From an uncultured Gammaproteobacteria bacterium (GTDB lineage Bacteria > Pseudomonadota > Gammaproteobacteria > Pseudomonadales > Pseudohongiellaceae), in the NCBI GenBank assembly GCA_903837345.1, contig CAILUG010000061.1, forward strand, positions 1-43,530: DNA of 43,530 nt. Reading direction: 5' to 3'. Below, piece after piece: positions 7,861-15,377 of the stretch. The number at the start of each line of letters is the position of its first letter. The first letter of the stretch is position 1. The notes beneath the pieces are model-generated. The model did no database searches and was not told the DNA's origin. It worked only from the letters and a program-made list of their open reading frames with translations. The translations under genes and the position numbers were made by a program.

Positions 7861-8559
7861 ATGGGCATAGCACACAAGACCGAACTCCATTTTTCCCAGC
7901 GCAGCGGCTGGCTGCGTGCTGCCGTGCTGGGCGCCAACGACGGCATCGTCTCCACTGCCAGTCTGGTGCTGGGGGTGGCAGCTGCGCATGCTGCGCGCGC
8001 CGATATTCTGCTGGCCGGTATCGCCGGCCTGGTGGCCGGTGCCATGTCGATGGCGTCCGGTGAATATGTTTCGGTCAGTTCACAAGCCGACAGCGAAGCA
8101 GCTGACTTGCATCGGGAGAGTATCGAGCTGGCCGAGAACCACGAATTTGAACTCCGCGAGCTTACTCATATCTATATCAAGCGTGGACTTGATGAAGAAC
8201 TGGCCAAAAAAGTGGCCACGCAACTGATGGAGCACGATGCGCTTGGTGCCCATGCCCGCGATGAACTGGGGCTGTCGGAACTGCACACTGCCAAACCCTT
8301 GCAGGCGGCAGTGGCATCGGCGCTGACTTTTGCGATGGGTGCCGCGCTGCCGTTGTTGCTGGCGACACTCAGCCCGCTTGCGCATTTCGATGCCATTGTT
8401 GCCGGTGGCTCGCTGCTGACGCTGGCGCTGCTCGGCGTGCTGGCGGCTCAGGCCGGTGGTGCCGGCCTGCTCAAGGGCTGCCTGCGCGTTACGCTGTGGG
8501 GCGCAGTGGCGATGGCCGCCACCATGGGAATCGGCTCCCTGTTCGGCACTGTCGTGTAA
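7861..8559 (+). CDS. VIT1/CCC1-family transporter
   Basis: The protein has 232 residues. The family signature is clear: LRAAVLGANDGIVSTASLVLGVAAA near residue 20, then GLVAGAMSMASGEYVSVSSQ. A cytoplasmic helical region rich in Glu and His (about residues 80-150: LAENHEFELRELTHIYIKRGLDEELAKKVATQLMEHDAL) corresponds to the metal-binding domain, followed by three C-terminal membrane segments. VIT family members export Fe2+ or Mn2+ from the cytosol, so this is probably an inner-membrane metal detoxification protein. AGAAGG lies before the ATG. Its last 112 bases overlap the antisense 3' end of the sulfotransferase gene. Confidence 0.9.
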   Translation: MGIAHKTELHFSQRSGWLRAAVLGANDGIVSTASLVLGVAAAHAARADILLAGIAGLVAGAMSMASGEYVSVSSQADSEAADLHRESIELAENHEFELRELTHIYIKRGLDEELAKKVATQLMEHDALGAHARDELGLSELHTAKPLQAAVASALTFAMGAALPLLLATLSPLAHFDAIVAGGSLLTLALLGVLAAQAGGAGLLKGCLRVTLWGAVAMAATMGIGSLFGTVV

Positions 8560-9365
8560 CGGGGGCCGGACCAGTCAGACAAGTGCTGCTGCAGTTTCAA
8601 TGCCTGCGCGCGCTTGGTGTATTGCCTGATCCTGAACCACAGCCGCACACGCTGCTGCAATTCCTGCGGGATTGAAACCGTATCGCTGTAGTGACAGGCA
8701 AACTGCTGTGGCGTTACCTCTGCCAGCATTTGCTGCCAGTCGGCATTGTCTTCGTAGCCATGATATTCAAGATCCCGCTGCAGCGCTGGCGACAGCAACA
8801 GCTGCGCCTTGATCCTGGCCAGATGCTGCTGCCATTTAAAGATGCTGCCAGCTTCCACCGCCCGCAACCCATTGAGCGCCTGCAGCGCCGGTGCGTCCGG
8901 CTTCGCATATTTCTCGAAGCGGGAAAAGAAATGCCTGAACACCAGAAAACGGAATTTCCGCATGATGGTCTGTTGCACCTTGTCGGGGTGGCATACCAGA
9001 TCTTCATAGCGTATCTGTAAAACCCGCGGGTGACTCTGCAGCTTGCGGGCAGCGTTGTCGCAGGCTTTCCAGATGCGATAGTTCGCGCAATAGCCTGCCG
9101 TCGTCGTGTCCTTGCTGGCAATCACCGCACGCGGGTCGCGCACAATGCAGATGGCATGCAGCGACGGATCATGTGGCAGCAAAGCCGGCAGCTGCAGGAT
9201 GTCGGTCGGCTGCTTGCTGAGCAACAGCCCTTCAGTGACATCAAAGGCTTTGAACATGCTGAAATCAAAGCGGCTGCGCCGGTCAAACTCAAAGCAGGTT
9301 GCCAACAGCTCAAGCAGCAAGGTGGTGCCGCTGCGTGGACATCCGACTATATGCAAGCGTTTCAT
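8448..9365 (-). CDS. Sulfotransferase family protein
   Basis: The protein has 305 residues. The N-terminal P-loop-like PAPS-binding motif is VGCPRSGTTLLLELLA (from residue 7). The 3'-phosphate-binding segment is ICIVRDPRAVIASK (from about residue 72), with LQIRYEDLVCHPDKV after it. Such enzymes move a sulfo group from PAPS to a sugar, lipid or small molecule; the acceptor is unknown. AAGGA lies before the start. The last 37 residues or so (after HLSDWSGP) are encoded antisense to the VIT gene and are probably a non-conserved extension. Confidence 0.85.
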   Translation of the reverse strand: MKRLHIVGCPRSGTTLLLELLATCFEFDRRSRFDFSMFKAFDVTEGLLLSKQPTDILQLPALLPHDPSLHAICIVRDPRAVIASKDTTTAGYCANYRIWKACDNAARKLQSHPRVLQIRYEDLVCHPDKVQQTIMRKFRFLVFRHFFSRFEKYAKPDAPALQALNGLRAVEAGSIFKWQQHLARIKAQLLLSPALQRDLEYHGYEDNADWQQMLAEVTPQQFACHYSDTVSIPQELQQRVRLWFRIRQYTKRAQALKLQQHLSDWSGPRYTTVPNREPIPMVAAIATAPHSVTRRQPLSRPAPPA

Positions 9366-9568
9366 GACGGCTTCCTTCAGATTCTGGTTTTGGCCCTGTT
9401 CCTGATTAACGCTGCCGCCTGTGGCAAGGTCTACATCCGGCCGCTCAGCTTTCCTGCCTTTATTCAGATTGAGTTAAGTCAAATCGCTCCTGGCAATACC
9501 GTCAGCCAGCTGTCGCAGTTGATGGCCAGCCGTGCTAGTTTCACTTCATGTTTTTTATGGAATTTCCG

Positions 9569-9910
9569 ATGAGCACCCTGCCGCTTTGCCCGCTTTGCCA
9601 GTCCGCCTTTGCCTATGAAGACGGCCCGTTGTTGATCTGCGCGGAATGCAGCCATGAATGGTCAGCCACAGACGCAGCACCGGTTGCCGACAGTGCAGCC
9701 GTGGTGCGCGATGGGGTCGGCAATGTGCTGGTGGACGGCGATACCGTCAGCGTGATCAAGGACCTCAAGATCAAGGGCTCTTCACAAGTGCTCAAGGTGG
9801 GCACCCGCGTGAAAAACATCCGGCTGGTGGAAGGCGATCACAACATCGACTGCAGGATCGACGGCATCGGCGCGATGAAACTCAAATCGGAGTTTGTGAA
9901 AAAGGCCTGA
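9569..9910 (+). CDS. yjdM: Zinc-ribbon protein YjdM (PhnA family)
   Basis: The protein has 113 residues. The N-terminal zinc ribbon uses CPLC (10 residues in) and CAEC. It is followed by the highly conserved PhnA domain containing [18 protein letters not shown] and [18 protein letters not shown], ending in KSEFVKKA. It matches E. coli YjdM/PhnA almost end to end. Despite the old name, an assigned role in phosphonate breakdown is not supported for this family. The start at 9569 matches the family N-terminus ([10 protein letters not shown]); an in-frame ATG 21 bases upstream would add a poor extension. Confidence 0.93.
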   Translation: MSTLPLCPLCQSAFAYEDGPLLICAECSHEWSATDAAPVADSAAVVRDGVGNVLVDGDTVSVIKDLKIKGSSQVLKVGTRVKNIRLVEGDHNIDCRIDGIGAMKLKSEFVKKA

Positions 9911-9951
9911 CCGTAAACCTGGCAGTAGTTGTTGGCAGTTGCCGGTGTTGG

Positions 9952-10362
9952 TCAGTGCCAGGCACCCAGTATCAGACCCATCAGCGTGAACGCCGCGGTC
10001 CAGTAGCCGGCGGTGATGAAAACATAGTTGGCCGGTTTCTGCTCGAACAGGGCATTCACTGCTATCGCGAATCCCACCCATGGCAGTCCGGTGAGAAAGC
10101 CGTACAACGCGCCATGCACTGCATCATCCTTGTCGCCGATGAAATAAGCCAGACAGATCGCCATTATCCATTCCAGGATGAAGGTAATGCTCAGCATGCG
10201 TCGCAGCCCGATTTTGGGTGCCAGTTGTGCGACCGCCGGGTCTTTGCCCAGCGACCGCATCCACGGCTTGCCGAACAAAGGCCCGAACCACAAGGCGCCC
10301 AATACAAAACACACTACCGTCGCCAGCAATACTGCCTTCCAGTTGATCGCAACGTCTGCCAT
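9952..10362 (-). CDS. DUF1761 membrane protein
   Basis: The protein has 136 residues and four predicted membrane segments. The typical DUF1761 N-terminus is INWKAVLLATVVCFVLGALWFGPLFGKPWM. A central EWIMAICLAYFIG, a GFLTGLPWVGFAIAVNALFE turn and a C-terminal LMGLILGAW helix follow. Function unknown. It starts 17 bases after the ATP-grasp gene, with a GAGGGA ribosome site, so it is probably the last gene of that operon. Confidence 0.85.
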   Translation of the reverse strand: MADVAINWKAVLLATVVCFVLGALWFGPLFGKPWMRSLGKDPAVAQLAPKIGLRRMLSITFILEWIMAICLAYFIGDKDDAVHGALYGFLTGLPWVGFAIAVNALFEQKPANYVFITAGYWTAAFTLMGLILGAWH

Positions 10363-10379
10363 GGCGTGGTCCCTCTTTA

Positions 10380-11549
10380 TCAGTCAAGGATGATATGTGG
10401 CACAAAGCGGGAAGTGTTCGTGGTGATCAGCGATGCATCTTCACGCAGCCCGATCCCGGCAGCACGATCACCCACCACCCAGCTGCCCGTCAATGTATAC
10501 GCAGTTTGCCCGCGTTTTTGATCCTGGAATTGCGGCAGCGGACAAAACTGCTGGCGTATGTAGCGACCGCTGCCGTATGGCCCCTCCGCAGCGATCTTCT
10601 CGCCGTTTGCATTCACCAGTTCGACATTGGAGCCTTCCCGTGAATAGAGTGGCTTGCGCACCCAGCCCTTCTGCAGCGGTGCGTTGGCGCTGTCTTCAAA
10701 ATAACCGGGCAACAGATTGGGATGATCCGGATATTTCTGCCACAGCAGCGGCAGGATGCCCTTGTTGGACAGCACCAGTTTCCACGGCGGCTCCACAAAA
10801 CGGGTATTGGAAGTGAGCAGTACTGATGCAAACTCTTCGGCCAGCATGAACTCCCACGGATACAGCTTGAACATGCCGTTGATGGCGTTGCCTGCCGCAT
10901 CCACAAACTGGCCGCCGCCCTGGCCCAGCTGTTCCAGCGGTAAAAATTGTGTGCCGAGTCCTGCCTGCACCGCGCAATCCATCAGATAGAGGGTGTTGCC
11001 CACATCCTCGGCGCTGTCCCCCACACAGCTGAAATAAAATGGCTGGGGCAGATTGAGCAGCTTGAACGCTTCAATCAGTTTTTCCTGCAGCGAGTTGAAT
11101 TGATCCGCCGCTTCCGGCAGCACGCCATCGCCAATCAGGTCTTCCAGCCACATCCACTGGAAGAAACTGCTTTCAAACAGCGAGGTGGGCGTATCGTAAT
11201 TGAGTTCCAGCAATTTCGGTGGCGTCTTGCCGTCGTAACACAGGTCCATGCGGCCGTAGAGCTGGGGCTGGGCCGGCCAGCTGTCGGCGATGTAGTCCCA
11301 ATAAGCTGCCGGAATACCGAGCTGGCTCAGCAGGTCTTCACTGGCAAGAATTTCCGGCCCCAGTGCCAGCGCCATTTCATGCAGTTCTTCGGTGGCAGGT
11401 TCCAGTTCATTTTCAATTTGCTGCCAGCTGAACTGGTAATAGGCGCTTTCATCCCAGTAGGGCTCACCATCAATGGTGTGGTAGTTGAAGCCGACTGATT
11501 CGGCATAGTCGCGCCAGCGCGCGCGTTCATTGACGGGTTTGCGTTGCAT
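10380..11549 (-). CDS. Glutathionylspermidine synthase-like ATP-grasp enzyme (YgiC/YjfC)
   Basis: The protein has 389 residues. It matches the GSP_synth domain shared by YgiC and YjfC: MDLCYDGKTPPKLLELNYDTPTSL near residue 100, DCAVQAGLG in the middle, and the nucleotide-binding LSNKGILPLLWQKYPDHPNLL followed by GWVRKPLYSREGSNVEL. These enzymes join an amine to a peptide or acid carboxylate at the cost of ATP. YgiC and YjfC lack the amidase half of E. coli Gss, and their substrate is not established. The gene is preceded by the DUF1190 lipoprotein and DUF350 protein in the order seen in E. coli yjfL-yjfM-yjfC. Confidence 0.9.
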   Translation of the reverse strand: MQRKPVNERARWRDYAESVGFNYHTIDGEPYWDESAYYQFSWQQIENELEPATEELHEMALALGPEILASEDLLSQLGIPAAYWDYIADSWPAQPQLYGRMDLCYDGKTPPKLLELNYDTPTSLFESSFFQWMWLEDLIGDGVLPEAADQFNSLQEKLIEAFKLLNLPQPFYFSCVGDSAEDVGNTLYLMDCAVQAGLGTQFLPLEQLGQGGGQFVDAAGNAINGMFKLYPWEFMLAEEFASVLLTSNTRFVEPPWKLVLSNKGILPLLWQKYPDHPNLLPGYFEDSANAPLQKGWVRKPLYSREGSNVELVNANGEKIAAEGPYGSGRYIRQQFCPLPQFQDQKRGQTAYTLTGSWVVGDRAAGIGLREDASLITTNTSRFVPHIILD

Positions 11550-11557
11550 GGGTCCGG

Positions 11558-12220
11558 CTAGCTGCCGGCACTCGCATGGCTGGCAGCAGTCGAACCAAAA
11601 CCGCCGACACTGCGCACACCACCGGCGCGGGCACCACTGACTGCTTGCGGATCCACGCTGACTGCACCAGTCTTGCTGGCCACTGCGTAATTGTCGGCAG
11701 TGCGGAAGGTGCCGGCGTCATCACGTGAGCGGTACAACGGCTGGGTCGATACTCCGCCACCACCGGCAAATCCGCTGGTTTGATTGTTGTCGTCCCTTCT
11801 CACGTTATCGCGTGGCGAGGTGGGCGGTGCCGATGCATAGGGCATTCCCTGTCCCATCAGCGGCCGGCTGAACATCTGGCTCGCCATGTAGCCCATCATC
11901 ATCGGCATGAAGAAACTGCCGCCTTCGGCACGACGCTCAGGTGCAATTTCACAGCGCTGCACACCGAAATCGGCCTCGCATTCCTGCAGATTCTGGTATT
12001 TGGGTGCGACTTTAGGATGCAATGCAGCTGCTTGCTGATAATCCGTCAGACATTGTTCCTTCGCGTCCGGATTTTTTTCCTGGCATTCCTGCACGCTGTT
12101 GTAGACCACTGCTTTAACCTGCGGCTCAGGCGGAGAACAGGCCGTCAGCAGCAAGCCGGTGGCGGGCATCATCAACGCCAGCACGGCGTGATGACTGCGT
12201 TTGCGTGGGCGTTGGGTCAT
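11558..12220 (-). CDS. DUF1190 lipoprotein (YgiB/YjfM-like)
   Basis: The protein has 220 residues. A lipoprotein signal ends in LLLTAC, with the lipidated cysteine at residue 28. A Cys-containing globular part (QECQEKNPDAKEQC, ECEADFGVQRC) follows, then a run of methionines (FMPMMMGYMASQMF, about 104-117) and a low-complexity Gly/Ser/Ala-rich tail. This is the DUF1190 arrangement found in YgiB and YjfM. It lies 8 bases upstream of the ATP-grasp gene, so the two are likely co-transcribed. Its exported location and the enzyme's cytoplasmic location imply that a product may pass the membrane. Confidence 0.85.
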   Translation of the reverse strand: MTQRPRKRSHHAVLALMMPATGLLLTACSPPEPQVKAVVYNSVQECQEKNPDAKEQCLTDYQQAAALHPKVAPKYQNLQECEADFGVQRCEIAPERRAEGGSFFMPMMMGYMASQMFSRPLMGQGMPYASAPPTSPRDNVRRDDNNQTSGFAGGGGVSTQPLYRSRDDAGTFRTADNYAVASKTGAVSVDPQAVSGARAGGVRSVGGFGSTAASHASAGS

Positions 12221-12252
12221 GATCTTCCGTTCTCCAGCGATCCGGTTGGCAC

Positions 12253-12669
12253 TTACCAGTACGTCATGGCAGAGGCATTGATGAGTCCGACGCTGATGCT
12301 GAGACCAGCGGTCAGCACTGCCGCTGCTGCTTCTCCCTTGCCAATACGCTCAGACAAATGCGGCAGCGCGATACGCATCACCACAAATGTCAGTACCTGT
12401 ATCACGAATGCGATCACACCCCAGACCGCGCAATCAAACAGGGTTTGCGAATGGGTGATGGCGCTGGCCATCGGCAGTGCGAAGCCGAGCAAGGCGCCGG
12501 CAAGTGCCACTGCGGCGGCGACATTGTTCTCGCGCACCAATGCCATCTCGTCATGCGGCGTCAGGCAGATATAGACCTTCCAGAAAATGCCCATCAGCAC
12601 AATGCCGATCCCGAAGTACAACAGGAAATCCAGGAAGCCTGAGAGGGAATAGAGTGTGTCTTGCACCAT
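12253..12669 (-). CDS. DUF350 membrane protein (YjfL-like)
   Basis: The protein has 138 residues and four membrane segments. The sequence LSGFLDFLLYFGIGIVLMGIFWKVYICLTPHDEMALVRENNVAAAVALAGALLGFA carries the DUF350 signature (T-P-H-x-E, then GN/ENNVAAA). The second DUF350 unit is in the C-terminal half. It is the first gene of a four-gene minus-strand cluster, 32 bases from the DUF1190 gene. Function unknown; in E. coli the homologue YjfL lies with YjfM and YjfC. Confidence 0.88.
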   Translation of the reverse strand: MVQDTLYSLSGFLDFLLYFGIGIVLMGIFWKVYICLTPHDEMALVRENNVAAAVALAGALLGFALPMASAITHSQTLFDCAVWGVIAFVIQVLTFVVMRIALPHLSERIGKGEAAAAVLTAGLSISVGLINASAMTYW

Positions 12670-12704
12670 GATCTTTGCCCCGCGCTGAATTTGTTTCCGG
12701 CATT

Positions 12705-12731
12705 GCAGGCACTCCGTGCGGGAGTGCCTGC
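12705..12731. terminator. Strong hairpin between aminotransferase and DUF350 genes
   Basis: The arms GCAGGCACTCC (12705-12715) and GGAGTGCCTGC (12721-12731) pair perfectly over 11 bp around GTGCG. It lies just past the aminotransferase stop and before the DUF350 start, both on the minus strand. No T-run follows on either strand, so it is not a textbook intrinsic terminator. It may protect or end the aminotransferase mRNA. Confidence 0.45.
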
Positions 12732-12742
12732 GTTTGCAACAA

Positions 12743-13933
12743 CTAGAGTACTGCTGCTATCGCATTCACCAGATAGTCGAGGTTGGCATTGTTGATACCA
12801 GCCACGTTGATGCGGCTCGAGCCCACCAGGTAGATGCTGTACTCGCCAATCAGTTTCTTCACCTGTTCAGGGGTGAGACCGAGGAACGAGAACATGCCCT
12901 TTTCATTCTGGATGAAGCTGAAATCGCGGTTCACCCCTTTGGCTTTCAGTTTCGCCACCAGCTTGGCGCGCAGACCGTTGATGCGGTCGCGCATTTCGGT
13001 GAGTTCGGCATCCCACTCGCCACGCAGTCCGGCGTCGTCGAGAATCATGCCGACCAGCGCCGCACCGTGGGCCGGCGGTACCGAATACATTTCACGTGCA
13101 GTACCGATCACCTGGCTGCCGGAAGCTTCTGCTGCCGCTGCCGTTTCCGCCACAATCAATACGGCGCCGGTGCGCTCACGATACAGACCAAAGTTTTTCG
13201 AGTACGAAGACGCCACGATCACTTCCGGCAGTTTGCTGGCCAGCAGGCGCAAACCATAGACGTCTTCCACCAGACCATCGCCCAGGCCTTGATAAGCCAG
13301 GTCGATAAACGGCGTGAAGCCCTGCTTGAGCGCTGCCTCTGCCACGGCATTCCACATGTCCTTGCCGAGGTCAGCCCCACAGGGGTTATGGCAACAGCCG
13401 TGCAGCAGCACTAGATCGCCTTTGCCGGCCTGTTTCAGCTTGTCCATCATCTGGTCAAACTTGATGTTGTGCGCCGCATAGTCGTAGTACGGGTAGAGTT
13501 CCAGCTTGAGGCCGGCACTGCCAAGCAACGGGATATGGTTGGCCCAGGTCGGGTCGCTGACAAAGATGCGGGTGCCGGGATAGCTGCGTGCAACAAACTC
13601 GGCCGCTACCCGCAATGCGCCGGAACCGCCGGGCGCCAGCACAGTGGCGGCGCGCTTGTCTTTCACCGCAACGTGGTCATTGCCCAGCAGCAGGTCGAGT
13701 GAATGTTTCAGGAACAGCTCAGGGCCGGCCTGGGCGATGTAGGACTTGGAGTCTTCAATCTGCCACAGCTTGTTCTCCGCGGTCTTGACTGCCTTCATTA
13801 CCGGACAGTTGCCTGCCTCGTCCTTGTAAACACCTACCCCAAGGTCAACCTTGTTGGGATTGGTATCGTTTTTGTAAGCCGCAGAAAGCCCCAGAATGGG
13901 GTCCGGTGGACGCCGTTCTATTGTTTGAAACAT
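12743..13933 (-). CDS. Aromatic amino acid / aspartate aminotransferase (class I)
   Basis: The protein has 396 residues, the length of E. coli AspC and TyrB. The N-terminal FQTIERRPPDPILGLSAAYKND and VDLGVGVYKDEAG are diagnostic of the AspC/TyrB group. LHGCCHNPCGAD gives the cofactor-contact Asn, and K246 in SSYSKNFGLYRERTG forms the Schiff base with PLP. The substrate-carboxylate Arg lies in the C-terminal SSRINVAGIN. It interconverts aspartate or aromatic amino acids with their oxo acids; which is preferred cannot be read here. The start at 13933 fits the family N-terminus. Confidence 0.93.
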   Translation of the reverse strand: MFQTIERRPPDPILGLSAAYKNDTNPNKVDLGVGVYKDEAGNCPVMKAVKTAENKLWQIEDSKSYIAQAGPELFLKHSLDLLLGNDHVAVKDKRAATVLAPGGSGALRVAAEFVARSYPGTRIFVSDPTWANHIPLLGSAGLKLELYPYYDYAAHNIKFDQMMDKLKQAGKGDLVLLHGCCHNPCGADLGKDMWNAVAEAALKQGFTPFIDLAYQGLGDGLVEDVYGLRLLASKLPEVIVASSYSKNFGLYRERTGAVLIVAETAAAAEASGSQVIGTAREMYSVPPAHGAALVGMILDDAGLRGEWDAELTEMRDRINGLRAKLVAKLKAKGVNRDFSFIQNEKGMFSFLGLTPEQVKKLIGEYSIYLVGSSRINVAGINNANLDYLVNAIAAVL

Positions 13934-14059
13934 TGCTGTATCCGTGAATTGAAAATGAAAGGAATTGCCCAGGTCGGGCATGCACAAGTATACCAGCGGG
14001 CCGGCAGCAAACGCAGCCGGAATTTGCATCCGGCCGGTCATGTTGGCAGTGGCCGGGGA

Positions 14060-14602
14060 CTATTCGTCCTTGATCAACGTGGTTGAAGGCGGACGCTTGG
14101 GTATATGGGGTTCCAGATAGCCCAGGCCCGTGGCCAAATGGCAACCGTGGCAGAGCTGCAAGGTGTGTTCGTAGGCGGCGCGGAACACCTTGGAGTTTTT
14201 CTGTTCAATGGCCGCCTTGATCGGGGCCAGGCCGCCCTGCTCGATGGCCAACTGCAGGGGTTTCAGGTCAACGGTACCGCCCGCTGCCAGGTTTCTGACT
14301 GGTCGCACCCGCACCGTCCAGGCGATGTGGGACTGGGTTTCACGCATGAAGAATGCCGCCAGGTCCCATTGCTCATGTTTGGCTGCAAACCACAGGTTGG
14401 CGAACTGGAATTCGACATCCATCATCATGTGGGACTGGCTTCGCACTGCCACATTGTCGAGGTCGGCCACCTTCTGCTTGAGGGCCTCCACTTCGGCTTG
14501 CAACGGGTTGTCCTGCCCCAGGGCCAACGTCGGCAACACACAGGCAAAGCCGAGCACCATCAGCAGGGACAAGCGGGATTTCATGGATGGATTTCGTTTC
14601 AT
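14060..14602 (-). CDS. Exported c-type cytochrome, single heme, cytochrome c'-like layout
   Basis: The protein has 180 residues with a signal peptide ending near TLALGQ (residue 30). A single heme-attachment motif CHGCH sits at residues 151-155, near the C-terminus of a mostly helical protein. Cytochromes c' also place heme near the end of a four-helix bundle, but typical ones are about 130 residues, so this is a resemblance rather than an assignment. The Met-rich SHMMMDVEFQF (about 58-67) could supply an axial ligand. The start at 14602 is preceded by GGGGA; the next in-frame ATG lacks a ribosome site. Partners unknown. Confidence 0.75.
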   Translation of the reverse strand: MKRNPSMKSRLSLLMVLGFACVLPTLALGQDNPLQAEVEALKQKVADLDNVAVRSQSHMMMDVEFQFANLWFAAKHEQWDLAAFFMRETQSHIAWTVRVRPVRNLAAGGTVDLKPLQLAIEQGGLAPIKAAIEQKNSKVFRAAYEHTLQLCHGCHLATGLGYLEPHIPKRPPSTTLIKDE

Positions 14603-14717
14603 GGTCAATTTCCCCAATTTACAGTCTGACAGTGCTTGTGTGATCTGGCGCAACACCATACGAGTCCTGCATGATCTTGAACAAGCGTTTTCTTTTTCAA
14701 ATACAGGAAACCACCGG

Positions 14718-15308
14718 TCAACCGTCGCCTTGGTGGTCCGTGCCGGCAAAAGGCAGCAGCCCCGCTGCCTGCCGGTAGGGCAATGCCGCGATACCTGCCA
14801 ATTGCATTGAACCACGCAGTGACTTGCCGAGTATGAAGGCCAATATGCGGCCATGATAGCCCAGTGAAGCGGAATACACCGGCAACACGTCTTCGACCCG
14901 TTCTGCCCGCTCCAGTGCTGCATGCAAACTGGTCCGCTGCGCTTCTATCAACGCCATGAAAACCTCATCGCCGGCAACTTCCGGCGCAAGTTCCAGTGTC
15001 CAGGTACGATCATCCTGCAATGTACAGCTGCCGATACAGCGCTGCGGCAAGGCCCGATGCCATTCATCCGGAGCAACCAATGACAGCCGGTAGCCTGATT
15101 CCCGCGCATAGAGCCAGTAGCGCCGGCCAACCACAGGGTTGAACCGGATTTCGCTCTGCAACACAAACAGCGAGGTGAACAATTCCATCTCGATTTGCGC
15201 CAGCGGCTTGGGCGGCACTGACAGCCGCTGCGCATGTTGTTGCACAACTTGCAGCACCGGCACCAGGCCTTTGCCTTGTGGATTCGGATTTTTCGGCTTC
15301 TGCGCCAT
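14718..15308 (-). CDS. DUF2452 domain-containing protein
   Basis: The protein has 196 residues. Features of the DUF2452 family are NPNPQGKGLVPVL at the N-terminus, then IRFNPVVGRRYWLYARESGYRLSLVAPDEW, and a C-terminal Q-L-A-G region. No catalytic motif or membrane segment is evident, and function is unknown. It is divergent from the first glycoside hydrolase with about 70 bases between. The cytochrome gene starts 115 bases downstream, so co-transcription is possible but not shown. Confidence 0.82.
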   Translation of the reverse strand: MAQKPKNPNPQGKGLVPVLQVVQQHAQRLSVPPKPLAQIEMELFTSLFVLQSEIRFNPVVGRRYWLYARESGYRLSLVAPDEWHRALPQRCIGSCTLQDDRTWTLELAPEVAGDEVFMALIEAQRTSLHAALERAERVEDVLPVYSASLGYHGRILAFILGKSLRGSMQLAGIAALPYRQAAGLLPFAGTDHQGDG

Positions 15309-15377
15309 GGCATGGGATTTCAGCGAGGTGGTATTGCTAGAATGCTACCTGCTTTGATGAAGGTTTTGCGGTTTCCA

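Noticed and set aside
12705-12731. Classic intrinsic terminator
   Set aside because: Strong stem but no T-run on either strand, so it is listed only as a hairpin of uncertain role.
14603-14923. Long N-terminal extension of the cytochrome
   Set aside because: Cys/Trp/Arg-rich and overlapping the DUF2452 gene; the signal peptide begins at 14602 with a ribosome site.
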